The notes under the pieces: model-generated | The model's database searches: none | What the model was told of the DNA's origin: nothing | What the model saw: the letters and a program-made list of their open reading frames with translations, nothing else | Translations under genes and position numbers: made by a program | Source: Membranipora membranacea | Lineage: Eukaryota; Bryozoa; Gymnolaemata; Cheilostomatida; Membraniporidae | Assembly (NCBI GenBank): GCA_914767715.1 | Contig: OU612069.1 | Location: 24,737,387-24,797,386 of the forward strand | DNA: 60,000 nt | Direction of reading: 5' to 3' | Part shown: positions 9,980 to 22,334 of the stretch, in pieces | How the letters are laid out: every line of letters begins with the position of its first letter | How positions within the stretch are numbered: position 1 is the stretch's first letter

Positions 9980-12900
9980 TTTTTTACCTAGCTGTGATTT
10001 CTTTGGACCCCTTACAGCCATACACAAGGTTCAAATAGGTAGGTATTTTTGTGCAGCCTCTGTGTCAGCTTGTTATGTACTTGGATGTGAAGTGTTTTCT
10101 TTTGAAGGTCCCAACTTGGGAAATATACAACACCATGAAACAACACACATTTGAGAAACTGGAACATGTTATTCTCAACATGTTTTAGAGCTGATTTTGA
10201 TAATTGTCTATTTGTCTGTGATATTTGCATAAATTATTGCATTTTACTTAACTCAACATAATATTTATTATCAATACATGATTTGATATTATACAGGGTG
10301 CTATCACTATTCAAGTTGTCACATTATATGACGGCAGCAAGTGTCAAAATTGTTCTGCCTTGTTAAGTTTCTTTATGACAAAAACACATCTAGATAGTGC
10401 ATCAATATGCAGATAATGTGTCAAACAAAAGAACAGCTGAATTTATTTAATAGTTTTAAAACAAATTATGAACTCAATATGTTTTTGGAATGCAAGTGCT
10501 TGACTCCAAGTCATAATAGCAGGCTAGCTAACTTACTCAATAAATGTATTCCCAGTACCCCAAATAACAATATTTTCATTCAAATTCATAATTCTACTTT
10601 GATATTATTGCATCAATAACTAGATGTTCCCTTGAGGGGAATTTCCATGGGACTACTTATGTCTCACAACCAACATGAAACTGATACACCAAATATTAAA
10701 AAAACACGCCAGGTAAGGTGATTATTTAATTTGTTAAAATTTGGCAAAAACTAAATTTTATACATGCCATGCAGTGAAAACTGTTGCATTTCTATTCTAG
10801 GTGTATATTGATCAATATCTAGGACCTTTCTTATATTGCCATTTCTGCGCAAGTGAACAAATGCACAATGTTAGGTCTGGCAAGAAACACAAATGGATGG
10901 GCGACTGTTTGCCATTGTTGCAAGGTAACACTTTGCATCTAGCTTCCAATAACTGTTTTGTATGAAACTTTACTGACCTATAAGGGTACATAGATTTGAT
11001 GAAAAAGAAATTATTACGATACTTCTAAGCTTTGTGACCTTGTTACCTTTTGATCTGACAGCAGATGTGGAAAACTTCCTCTTATTTTGCTGATGCTGGT
11101 GATGACAGTATTACTGTTGGTTGTGGACATACCAGTCATTCGTTGAGCAGCTAAACAAAGAATTATTTCTGATACAAAGGATGATAAAGGTGGAGTTCAG
11201 AGGAAGGAACTGGGCTGAATCAACTATTGTCAAGGTATTTTTCTAATAATGAGTGAAATTAAGTAATTTGGATAAAAACAGAACATTTCATTGTAATTTT
11301 TATTACTGTATATATCGCATTGATGTTAATTGCTTTTTAAGTGATTTCCAGTAAGTATTATTGACTTTTACTGGTAATGATGCCACTTCACTCTTCTGAA
11401 CTTGCCATGATAATTCTAGATGCTAAATTAAAGGTTTGATAACTGAATACCAAGGGCCATGTTACAGATAATAGACCCAAATAAATATTAAGCTGCCATG
11501 TGAGGTTTCATTGGGACACAAACATATCTAGCCAGTGCATCAATATTCAAATGTCTCAGAGAAAAGAACCGCATATTATAATACTAGGATCCTTTAAGTT
11601 AATCATGAATAGTGTGAGAATCAATATAGCATTTATTATCTCCTATCTGCTTACTAAAAACCTGACACTTCAATTCAACTATACCTTAAATAAACCGGCA
11701 ATTAAACTAAATCTTAAACAAACAACACTATTGATTAATTACATTGGCAGATATGGTGCAAATGAACTTAATTTGGTATAACATTGCTTCACTTAACATC
11801 ATATTAGTATTGCAGATGGAAGTTGTAACTCAACTAATACCAAACAAGCAACTCCATTGATTTCTAACGTTGTCAGAATTGTTTGTTCATATAATCTTCT
11901 ATTACGCTCAAAATAGATGAAAAGTACTTGTCATTGTCACTAATCAGTATTGCAAATGATGTGGTAATGAGACTACAGCTCAAAGATACATTCATAAATT
12001 GATACACCATTGTTTGCCGTTTGCCTTTGATGTTGTACTCACATTTTGTGACTGGATAAATATATCTCAACAAAATATTACAAGTGCATTTTCTTGTTTT
12101 TCTGTGAGAGGTTGACTTACCAACAAACTCAATTTTAAATGTGAAGATACTCAACAATCTTAGATAATATTTGTGGTCTTGATATCAAATATATATATAA
12201 CACTAGTATATATGTCTTTGAAATAAAGAGATGATACAACAAATGCAGACACTCCTCAAAACAGTATAACTTGACTTTTGAGTCTTACTTCCAAGAAATA
12301 ACTGAAGTGCCTCAAACTCTGAGCACTTGGCCTGGCAAACTGACTATCGGATCTGACCAAGATGCTGTACGAGAAATTGAATTGGGAAAATGTTACAAAC
12401 ATCTACACCAGGCTCATCAAGGACATAGCTCTTTGAATACTTTTCTACTTTTCTAAGATTTCTACTGCCCCGAGGTCTTCAATCCATAGATCGAATAGGG
12501 GAAGAAAGAACTTTAATAAATTTCAACCTTTGACTTCTGGTCAATTTGGTTTGAGGGAGTAATTATATCATCATGCGGGTTAAATTTATTTTCTTTTTCA
12601 GGCATTTAAAATGTCGATGGAAACTAATGTTAGAGTCTAGTCATGAAGTTTCATTTTTTTTTTCTAGAATAGAGTCCCCGAGCCCATGGTTGTTTTAATT
12701 AGGGTTAAAAATTTGCTGTTTGAGGTTTGGAAAAGGGCTTGAATGGTTTTCTCATTATTTATCACAACTTGCTCATGTAAAGTTTCTTGTAATGGTGCTG
12801 TCCATCTATGTAGATGAGGACTGCACCGAGGTGCTGCTAGGAAGAGGTTTTTATACTATACTACGACTAGGGTTCCAAGTCATTAGTTTCCACTTTTCAA

Positions 12901-14399
12901 CCACTGATAGCTTTAACCCAGCGTGAAGCATAGAGCTAAAAGGCCGGAGGTGCAGTGGTTGATGACAGCATCTTCCTGTATAGAGCTAAACCATACAGGA
13001 GGGCTCTTTAATCTGCATGCTTGATGTTGTTGTACATACAGAAGACCTCCATAATTTTAATCAGTCAAAGTCGAAACGAGTTTCAGTCCCGGATGGGGTT
13101 TGAACCAACACCCAGCTGGTCATATGGCAAGCGCGCTTACCACTGATAAGTTTGTTTTAGTTGTGTTCACCTTAGGAACAGCACGGTTCGCTTGTTTGTA
13201 AACGAAAGATGTATAAATTGGCATATGATTTGGAATGTCAAAATCTAATGTGCATGACTTGATATGCCGATTTGTACTTTTAACAAGAATGTGTTCTCAA
13301 ACAAGTATTTTTGTTTCGCACAAACTTATTGGAGATTGAATGATATAGATAAAACCAATGGTCTTCCTTCAAACTGCTATAGTCTTCTGAAGGAAAATCT
13401 AAATACTATTCTGTATTTAATGAGTATTAATGTCACCAACAAGGAGTGAGTATGAGGAGGGAGCGGCAAGTTAGGGAAATGGCCTGTTGAGAATATAGAT
13501 TGTTGAGAAAATATTGAGGCAAGAAAATGATTCGACGGGAAACTTCAAAGTCGGAATTTGGCTTGATGGGGAAATGGCATTGGGTAAAGGATGTAGATCA
13601 CCATTCAACGGCAACCTGTCAGAAAAGGAAACCGGAATTTCCAGCGTCCTTAAGCGTCTTCCTAAAGTGGAACAGCCAATGAGAATGTGTATACCTTAGA
13701 TTGTCTATATTTTGGAGACTGTATCGATATCTATCTAAGCGAGAGGAACCCAGCATAATTGGTGATTATACTTTATAATTCACCTCTATTTTTTTGAAAC
13801 GAAATAAATTGTCATATTAAATTCAACTAAGCATTAAATTACTGGACACCGTAGTACCAGGATTCAGGAGTTTTAACCTTGCAATTTATCACTCCATTGA
13901 ACAATAGACCAAAATTTTTACTATTTTGAGTAGTAAAAGTTCATACTAGCCGATCAAATGTTCGAAATAAAATTGAAGCAAAATTTGAAGCATTCTAAAG
14001 CTACTCTCGTTGGTTATACGGCCTGTGATTCCGATACTACTGCTAGATTCACCGAATTAGGCCTCCAGACATTATACAAAGGTTAACACCCTTGGTTGAA
14101 ATCAACACCTCCATAAATAAGCGAGATAACGTTCATTTTTTTAACACTTTTATTGGCAGTCTTATTCATTCCAGTATTGTGATGTTTTCCGAATAGTGCT
14201 GAAAAAATAAGGGAAAAAAAGAAAAAGAGGAAAGCTTCAGAATTAATATAAGTTAAAATAGCAATAGACTATTCATCAATCACATATGGTTACCTGATTG
14301 CTTTGGGGTGCATGAATATTGTCGGAAGATCTTGACGAGTTTTCTGTTAGCCAAATTGAGGAATACCTGTATTGGCAGGAGCTGCGATTTAAATGACTA
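9980..14399. other. Largely gene-free stretch
   Basis: Only short frames. One exon-like piece at 10801-10924 (TTCTAG acceptor, GTAACA donor) reads YCHFCASEQMHNVRSGKKHK, with Cys and His spaced loosely like a zinc knuckle, but it has no supported partner exons. The ORF at 11500-11781 and others here have AT-rich composition typical of noncoding sequence. Promoter and 5-prime untranslated sequence of the minus-strand lectin gene should lie just above 9980. Confidence 0.4.
12930..13155 (-). repeat. Possible tRNA-derived SINE head, minus strand
   Basis: On the minus strand from about 13150 the sequence reads GTGGTAAGCGCGCTTGCC and then GGTTCAAACCCC, a good match to a Pol III B box at tRNA-like distance. 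The body beyond does not match the two other SINE families seen in the window, so no family support is available here. Confidence 0.35.
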
Positions 14400-16415
14400 G
14401 TAGCAAAGAAAGGTGTGGCTCTTCAACAAAGCGGACTGAGAAGGGCTGAAAGCATTCCTGATTCCTCGACTTGAGATGATCGAGAAAGCCTACACCCCTC
14501 AACCTGATGACCGATGGAAAAACATCAAAGACCTTCTCCATGAAGGCATGAAGATGTTCATACCAAGGCGTAACACCAAGATGAAAGACTCAGCACCATG
14601 GATAACCAAGGAGCAGCGCCGGATCATGCAGAAAAGAAACCGTTTGTACCGCAGAAGCAGAGATAAGGGAAACGAGAGAACTGAGCACCGTTTCCGTGTC
14701 TTCAAGCAGATATGCAAACAGAAACTCCGCCTCACCCATGCAAGCTATGTTCACAATCTCTTTACAGACGAAACCAGACCAAAAGAAGAACTGTCCAAAA
14801 GATTTTTGACGTATACGTAATCAAGCAGTATCATCGCTTGGCCCCTTGCGAAAAGGTGACCAACTAGTAACACAGCCAACTGAGAAAGCAGATCCACCGA
14901 ACCAACAGTTTGCTTTGGTGTTTTCTAGGCCTTCTCATAGGCTAGATTATGAGTCTAGGATTCCAGATATCAGAATGTGCAGAAATGGAGTGCTCAAGCA
15001 ACTGAAAATACTCAAAATAACAAAGCGTGTGGGCCAGACGACCTCCATCCCTGCGTCTTAAAAGAGCTTGCTGACGTCCTCGCTGGTCCACTGACTGTCC
15101 TCCTCGAAACCTCACTTGAAAAAGATGTAGTGCCTATGGAATGGAGGACTGCCCTGGTCACTCCTGTTTTTAAGAAAGGGGAAAAGTATATTCTAGCAAA
15201 CTATCGCCCCGTGAGTCTTACCTGCATCCTGAGTAAGGTGATGGAACACATCATCACAAGCCACCTGATGTCATTTGCAGAGAACAACAAAATCCTCTTT
15301 AAACTCCAGCATGAATTTCGACGCAACCGTGGCTGTGAAAAGCAGCTACTGGAGTTTATTGCTGACATCACCTACAACCTGAATTGTGGTATTGAAACTG
15401 ATGCATGTGTTATGATCTTCAGCAAAGCCTAGCAAAACCAAAGCAAAAACTAGCCAAGTGTGGGGTATCTTTCCAAGTAATATCATGGATCGAGTCATTC
15501 TTAACAGGAAGATCCCAGAGAGTTGTTGTTGATGGACCCAAGTCAGCTAAAGCAAAAGTGACCTCTGGAGTGCCCCAGGGGTCAGTTATAGGCCCAGATC
15601 TCTTTCTATCTTATATAAATGACAAGCCCACTGCCACCGACTCTGATGTTCGCTTATTCGCAGACGGCACTATTATTTATAATAGTGCACTGAACCACTG
15701 AACTCTGCAAGACGATTTATGTAAACTAGAAGAATGGGAGGAGGAAAATGAAATGGAATTTCACCCTCAGAAATGCCAGCATATCCTGCTCTCGCGAAAG
15801 AAACACCAGCAAAATAACACCTATACACTTCATAATATTACCATTCCCAAGTCAGTAGCCATCAAGTATCTCGGTGTGACCCTGGACAATCAGCTGACTT
15901 TCAGGCAGCATGTGAAAAACGTGGCTGCCAAAGCCAACTCTAGTCTAGGCTTTGTAAGGAGAACTGTGCTCACAAGCTCAACATCTGTCAAGAGCACCGC
16001 CTACACACAAATAGTACGATCAGTGCTTGAATATGCATCGGGCTCTTGGGACTCCATTGGCAAGACTGCTGCTGCAGACCTAGAAGCAGTTCAGTGACGG
16101 GCAGCACGAATTGTCTGCGGAATAAGAAGAACAGACAGGAAGACGAGCACTACAGGTTTTCTTCAAAGGCTTAAACCTCCGCACCCTGGCAGAGAGAAGA
16201 AAAATCTACTCGTCTGAAGCTGTTCAAGCACTACCACTTCGACACCACCGATAAAACCATCAAGACATACCTGCAGCTTTCAATTTCAACACCAAAACGA
16301 AGACATCAGTACCAATATATGATACCTAACTCCAACACGCAACACCACCAGCAAGACCACCAAGACCGCCAAGGAGTGGAACAAACTGCTCAGGCCCCCT
16401 GAAAGATTGTAGGAA
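14400..16415 (+). pseudogene. Decayed non-LTR retrotransposon (LINE) reverse transcriptase
   Basis: Several frames shifted against one another carry the ordered blocks of a LINE polyprotein. 14476-14817 is the region between endonuclease and reverse transcriptase (SAPWITKEQRRIMQKRNRLY). 14977-15431 has ENTQNNKACGPDDLHPCVLK and LVTPVFKKG...LANYRPVSLTCI. 15405-15701 has SGVPQGSVIGPDLFL and LFADGTIIY. 15753-16096 has YLGVTLDNQLTF and the C-terminal thumb region. At the catalytic box the second Asp of the usual F/Y-A-D-D is Gly (FADG). With at least three frame breaks and internal stops the copy cannot be active. No endonuclease domain is visible upstream, so it is probably also 5-prime truncated. 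The family resembles Jockey/CR1-type elements. Confidence 0.9.
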
Positions 16416-16677
16416 AAAACCAGTACTATCAATTTGGCATAAATGATTATTGACCTGGTACGATTAACGGATTTATGAGAAACTATAGTCCCGATGAAAA
16501 TTCAGTGTTGAAACTATACCAGCTCAGGTATGTGCTCAGGTATGTGCAAGTTTCAGTCTCAGACCTGAACACCTGAACAGCTTACAACAACATTGGGGCT
16601 AAGTGCCGATTAAAAAAGTTAAATATCAAATACTATAGTGAATACAACTACTCCACTACCCCCATTTCCTACCTAAG

Positions 16678-19031
16678 ACATAAATGAGTGTGAGGACCCT
16701 AACAGATGTGGAGGTGAGGAGCAGTGTGTCAACAAGATGGGCTTCTTCTCATGTCTCTGTAAGGCAGGATTCGAGGTGAGACAGTGTACAGGTACGTGTA
16801 TGACACATCGATAAATCTAAAATCAAATTTTCCCAATTATTGATTGGTCAGTTTTCATCATGTTCATGGCTCAGGCTGGTAGTAAAAATTTTAACAATTC
16901 TGATCATCTCTTTATTTGCTCAGATAGGAGAGGACCAGAGATCAGAACCTGCCCATCAGATGCCTCCCTAGTGCTGCCTGCTGACTCTGATACTGTCAGA
17001 TTCACCTGGAAAAAGGTAAAGTTATTATTGAAGGTATTAATAATCAAAATTTTGTCAGGTCAGGTCAGGTGGTGTATAGTTAAGCCCTCATATTCAGTTT
17101 GAATTGAATGGTGGTTAATACACGATTGCGAGGGTTCCTTTACATATATTTTGACGGCCTGTCAAATCTAAGATATATACCAGATGGGATATATAAGATG
17201 AGACCCTCAGTTCAAGGGCCTCGGACAAAATCACTTGTTGTCAATCTGTTTTTCAGCCGATAGTAACAGACGTCACAGATCCGGTGTCTGACCTGACTTG
17301 TATAGGCTGCCCAAGCTCTGAGGAGAGAATGCTCGGAGTCGGACAAACCACAATAAGATATATCTATAGTGATAAGTCCGGTAACAAAGCTCTCTGCTCA
17401 TTCAAGGTGAAAGTCATTGGTAAGTGATATGCCCTCATTGAGGGAGTTTTAAGTCAGATTCACGTTCTCCCATCCATGACCAGATAGATCAACCAATTCT
17501 GATATGGTACATGTTGTCCTTTTTAGCGCCAAATGCGTCATGCATCTTTGTCTACACTGATTGAGGCGAATTTGACGTCCTATGAAGCACTATCATAGTC
17601 AATGAACTATCAACTACTTATGAATCAATTTCCTAAGTTTATAATCGTTATCATTGCACATAATTATAGCCCTACATTACACTACTCTGTCTGACTGTGC
17701 TGTTGAATTTTTAAAGGCTCACCCAATGGCGTAAAGTACATTTAGCTGTTTATTGTGATCTGTCTAGGTTTGTTATTATGTCTATGATAAACATACATAA
17801 TATGTATGTATATCATAGACATAATATATGATATGATATGAAATGACATTATATATGATATGTACTGTATACTGGGATGAGGACAACTTCAATTGTCAAA
17901 AATGAGCTTTTCAAGATATTTTGCAAGATGTCAGAAAATGTATAAGCATCTTTAGAACCTGCAGGCTTGAATGACTTTTTGAGCAATATGGGATGATTTA
18001 TAGTCACCTGGCGCTTTTAACTTCTGTTTTAAGGCACCAAATATTTACGATCAATCATTGTAATGTGGTGAGGGACTCATCTGTGAGTAAAAAATCCTTG
18101 TATGTAATACCAGTCATCATGGGTTCAAAAACTATAAGTTTGTTTAGTCTTTAGCCTAAAATAGGCAAAGTTATATTTGTACCATTTCTGACGCCAAAGA
18201 TAAAAAGACTGCTTCTACTTTCAGTGTGGCGAGTTGGAAATGGCGATTCCAGAAAGAGTTGCTGATTAGTTGCTCAACAAACACTCCATTCCAACTTTCC
18301 TGATGAAAACACAATTCTCTTTTCTTTTTTATCATCAGCGTATTCCTGCCGTGATCTGCAAGATATACATTATGGCCATACTAGCTGTGTACGTGCACAC
18401 GGTGACAGTGTTATGAAGATCGGGGACCACTGTACTTTTTCATGTTTCCCAGGATTCAAACTCACTGGGTCGAATACTGTACGCTGCACTGAAGTGGGCT
18501 ATGATGATGTTCTTCCCATTTGTCGAGGTGAGGACTGTTAGCTTAAGTTTAGGTCTATTCCAATCTTCCACAGTTTAATCATAATGGAAGATGATTTTAC
18601 ATGTTTTATACGGAAATGAGACATGATTGATCCACACGAAGCTTGTTTATTAGCTTTCTTTTTACTTATTTCTATTATCCATCCCTAATACACAGTAAGA
18701 ATTTGAAATGCATTTATGATATTGCATCGAGAAATTTCACAGCACTGCTGTCATTCAGATTTATCCCTGGCCTCATTGAAAATAATTTTTTATTACAGCA
18801 GCATTAAATTATTAATCTGTAGCAGTCTAATTGTAATCTAGTTGTATGCTGAAGCTTGATGTTTTATCAAGCTTATATAGGTATTACTGAGTTTAGGGTA
18901 TTATTTATTTACAGAGATGGATCTATGCGCTGTTGCTGGTTGTACCCAGCATTGTAACTCTATAACAGGGCAGTGTTACTGTGGAAGTCAATATAAGCTG
19001 GAAGCGGATAATAAAACATGCAGCTTGATCG
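16678..19031 (+). CDS. Partial gene: EGF - HYR - sushi/CCP - EGF extracellular protein
   Basis: Five exons in agreeing phase: 16678-16791, 16924-17015, 17257-17419, 18339-18527 and 18915-19031. Exon 1 is a calcium-binding EGF-type module (DINECEDPNRCGGEEQC...FSCLCKAGF). Exons 2 and 3 form a HYR domain: RTCPSDASLVLPADSD, then DVTDPVSDLTC and YSDKSGNKALCSFKVKV. Exon 4 is a sushi/CCP module with Cys at SC, SCVRAHGD, DHC, FSCFPGFKLTG, VRC and PIC. Exon 5 is EGF-like (DLCAVAGCTQHCNSITGQC). It begins and ends in phase 1, so further exons are expected on both sides. I found no signal peptide upstream, where the decayed LINE lies, and no convincing exon downstream. It may be a truncated remnant, or its outer exons may be far away. 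The combination is typical of adhesive or complement-like extracellular proteins. Confidence 0.75.
17772..17828. repeat. Imperfect palindrome of about 55 bp
   Basis: ATTATGTCTATGATAAACAT on the left pairs with ATATCATAGACATAAT on the right around an ATACATAATATGTAT centre, with one or two mismatches. It can form a hairpin or cruciform. It lies in the intron between the HYR and CCP exons. No function is evident. Confidence 0.75.
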
Positions 19032-20335
19032 GTGAGCTTTTTTTTTCTTTATATTCTCAAAAACTTCAAACTTGAAAATTTCTCTTTGTGTGTTATTGAT
19101 CGACCCCCTTTACCGTAAGTAATGTATGGTCTCTAAACATAAACCTTCCTAAATCTAATGAGTTTTTGTCTTGGCAGGGGATAATGTATAGTTAAAAAAA
19201 GAGGATGTTACTACATAATTTCACCTGAATTTTAAACATAAAACTCCTGACAGATGAAGAAAAACTAATACTTTGGTATTAGCCATGTGTACCAAGTATC
19301 CGATATCTAGCTGTTGTAGTTGACCATGAGGTCTTCTAGTTGTGGTCAAGATTATTTTGGAAATTCTACCCTTTATATGATGTTTTAACAGTCTTTCTTA
19401 CAAAAGAACCTGGTTTCTCACAGACTATTTTATAACAATAACTCTTATGTCAAATAGGTGTACAAAGTTTGTGATCTCTAGCTCTAGAATGATGAGGCCA
19501 ATTTTTCTAAACAATTAAATAAGAATTAAAGGTTAATAAAGTTTAATGTTGATACTATTCTAAGCTCAGCTCTAACCTGATCAGGGGCTGGTCGAGAGAA
19601 TGAAAGGTTATGAACCCTGACCAATAACTATATCATTCTGCTTGGCCAATCAGATTTGAGAACAGACTACTCAGTTGTAGTCGCCTGGTTGTCTTAGCTC
19701 AAGTTAAGATCAGCTATCAAGACAGAGAATACCCAAAAATACACAGCATATCAAGTTTCGCAGGTGTAGCTTATGTTTCTTACAAGATGCTCTTTGCCGA
19801 ATCTGTTAAGGTCATGCCTTGCCAAAAAAAATTTCGGGTGTTCCGAATCCACATGATCAAAGAAGTCTAAACCCAAAATTTAACGACGTTTCACCATGAC
19901 GTAATGTCATAGCACGATACTGAATTTCAGCATCCTTACAAAATATTGTAACTATTGTCCATATAAAAAGACCTTGCAAGTTCTCGAAGCAAAAATGAAG
20001 CTAATACATCAAGACTACCTTTAAATCATAAAGTCATAACAACAACAATGTTCAATGTTTGATTTGACTTGAAAAAAACGGCATTCAAATTCACATATAT
20101 ACTCATAGCTAGACCATCAGTGTTGACAATGCTAAGAAAGTGAGCAGTGTCAATTCCTGTCCAAGGTGGAACGATTTGAATACCCTAGTACTGTCACCAA
20201 TCCAGTGCTGACCTGTATTGATTAATGTGCCAGTTGGCAATTTTGAATAATGTGTGAGTGTTTACCTTTATTGTGTATTATTATGTATGTTAATAAAAGT
20301 ATAAAAGAAAAAAATATTAAGACTTCACCATTTAA

Positions 20336-20602
20336 TTACTTATTAAGAATGGCGACTGCTCTGGCACGAAAGCAGTTCTTTCTAAGATTAGTTCTATGTT
20401 TGCTAGAAAGATGCCTCCCTGATGGTAATTTATCAAAGGTTATGAGAGGGTTGTGTAGAGTAGTTCCTAACATCCAGGCTTTATTACGGATGCGTTTGTT
20501 AATAGCATCATTAGGATTCAGAAGATCTAGTCTAGATAGTTTTTCTTCTGATTTTTTTACAGACACTAGCTCTTGCTTATCTTTGTCTGACATGCGATAC
20601 AT
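20336..20602 (-). CDS. Hypothetical 88-aa frame, unidentified
   Basis: Opens MYRMSDKDKQELVSVKKSEE and is lysine/arginine-rich, with a charged, heptad-like first half (possible short coiled coil) and a basic end (KHRTNLRKNCFRARAVAI). Composition and absence of long homopolymers make it more protein-like than its neighbours, and more so than the overlapping plus-strand frame. No family was recognised. It may be a fragment of a transposable element or the last exon of an unseen gene. Confidence 0.25.
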   Translation of the reverse strand: MYRMSDKDKQELVSVKKSEEKLSRLDLLNPNDAINKRIRNKAWMLGTTLHNPLITFDKLPSGRHLSSKHRTNLRKNCFRARAVAILNK

Positions 20603-22103
20603 TTAAACTAGTCAAATTTTTGACAAAATACACTTTGACCTGACAAAATGAGATGTAAAAATATGTAAAAACTGTACTGAAACTGAAATATTTTTTTCCG
20701 ATAGACGCGTTTTCCTGAGCCTTGGTGTAGGCAATAAGCATTGATTTTGAACCAAATGACATTTTTGTGTTCAAGCTTACTCCAAAAAAAATATATGTTG
20801 AGGGAACAACTGCATAGGAATTACCTACAAACATATCCTTATCCATATTCCCAAGTTTTGAATCAAATTCTCTACTTGAAATGAAATAAATGCTTAATAA
20901 GTACCAAAGAAAATCCATCTATTCATGATATTTTGCCTGCAATATTTCTGCACCAGATTTTAGTGTATTTTACAATAGTTCACAAGCTGGCTTGGTAATT
21001 CCTAGAACTTTCCTCCACTAGTACTTGAATTCAATGTCAAGGCTTGTTACTACCATTAATCATCACAAGTTAGTTTTATTGGGACTACTTGGCGCTGCCA
21101 ATCCTTGTTTGATACGAACAAATTGTTGTGAGGCGTCTGAGCCAGATGCTCCCAGGTATTGGCAGCTCCTATTCTTTTGCATAGGCACCAGTGGCTTAAA
21201 TTCTCAAAATTGCAAGCGCAATCATAAAAAATTATATCAAAGATAATTGAGGGTTTAGAAATTGTTCAACAAGGAATAGCTACAATTAGAATGAAAAATC
21301 TAAGGAACTTGCCAGGAGTGCTCAAGTTAGTATCCTAGGCAAGGCATGGCCTAAGTAAGACATTAAATATTTTAGATAATACAGGATCATAATTCAGGTT
21401 TTGATACTTTCAAAATGTCTTGATATCATATTGTACTAGATGATGATTTTCATACAAATTTTTGTAGATGCATCTGCTGTTATTAACTAAAGTGACCCTC
21501 AGATCAGTGTATGGCCTAAACAGGTGAAGTTGCAATATCATTATAAATGCGATGGACTCTCTTCTTTCAATTGAGAAACTTGTAAGAACTGGAAAATCGT
21601 TTTGAAAAGTAATAAATATCTAGTGTTCTAAACTCATAGCTAATAAGAATGTATTGGTATTAAGACCAGGCTATTATCTGGGAAGACAGAGGCTAAGGTT
21701 GAGATGTGAATATCCTCGTCAGGCCTGTGTTCAAAGCTCAAAGATGATCGGTGTCGATGAACTTAGGTTTTATTAAATATTTATTTATAGTTGAATTTGC
21801 ATCTGGAGATACTTTGTGGTTACTGGGAAAATGCCAGTGCCATTGCATTATAGTAAGAGGTGGTAACAAATGCAAGGATTGTTTGCTTGACTTCGTGCCT
21901 TGGTTTGTTGGATTTCATTTCTTTTTCAGTTTATTTAACTAATATGAAAATATCAAGGTGAAACGAAAGGTCAATGCTGTCTAGCCAAGGTGTTAGCTCT
22001 GATTTGTGGCCAATACATTGGCTAATGCAGACTCTTTTTTGACGTAATGTATTTTGGACAAACAAACTTAAAAGGAAAAAGGACATGCTTCAGTTGAAGG
22101 TAA

Positions 22104-22334
22104 TGTGCCAAGTTAAAACAAAGAGTAGAATATAAAGGCAAAAATAGGTTTAAAATTGGAGATGTTGTGTATTATGCAAATTTGTTGAATGAACCTAATT
22201 GTGATAAATTAGTACCTCAAATTAATGGTACCTACTTTCAACCCAATCCATGTATCATAAAAAGACAAAAGCAGCTTAAAAGAGATGGAAAATTCCCTGC
22301 TCCATGTTTCCTTAGTATACCATTTGAGCGTTAG
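22104..22334 (+). pseudogene. Unidentified 76-codon frame without a start Met
   Basis: Between stops at 22101 and 22332 the plus strand reads QRVEYKGKNRFKIGDVVYYA, then KLVPQINGTYFQPNPCIIKR and FPAPCFLSIPFER. The opening resembles the K-x-GD-x-V-x-Y core found at the C-terminal end of some retroelement integrases or in small barrel folds. The match is too short to assign. It is probably a remnant of a mobile element. Confidence 0.25.
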
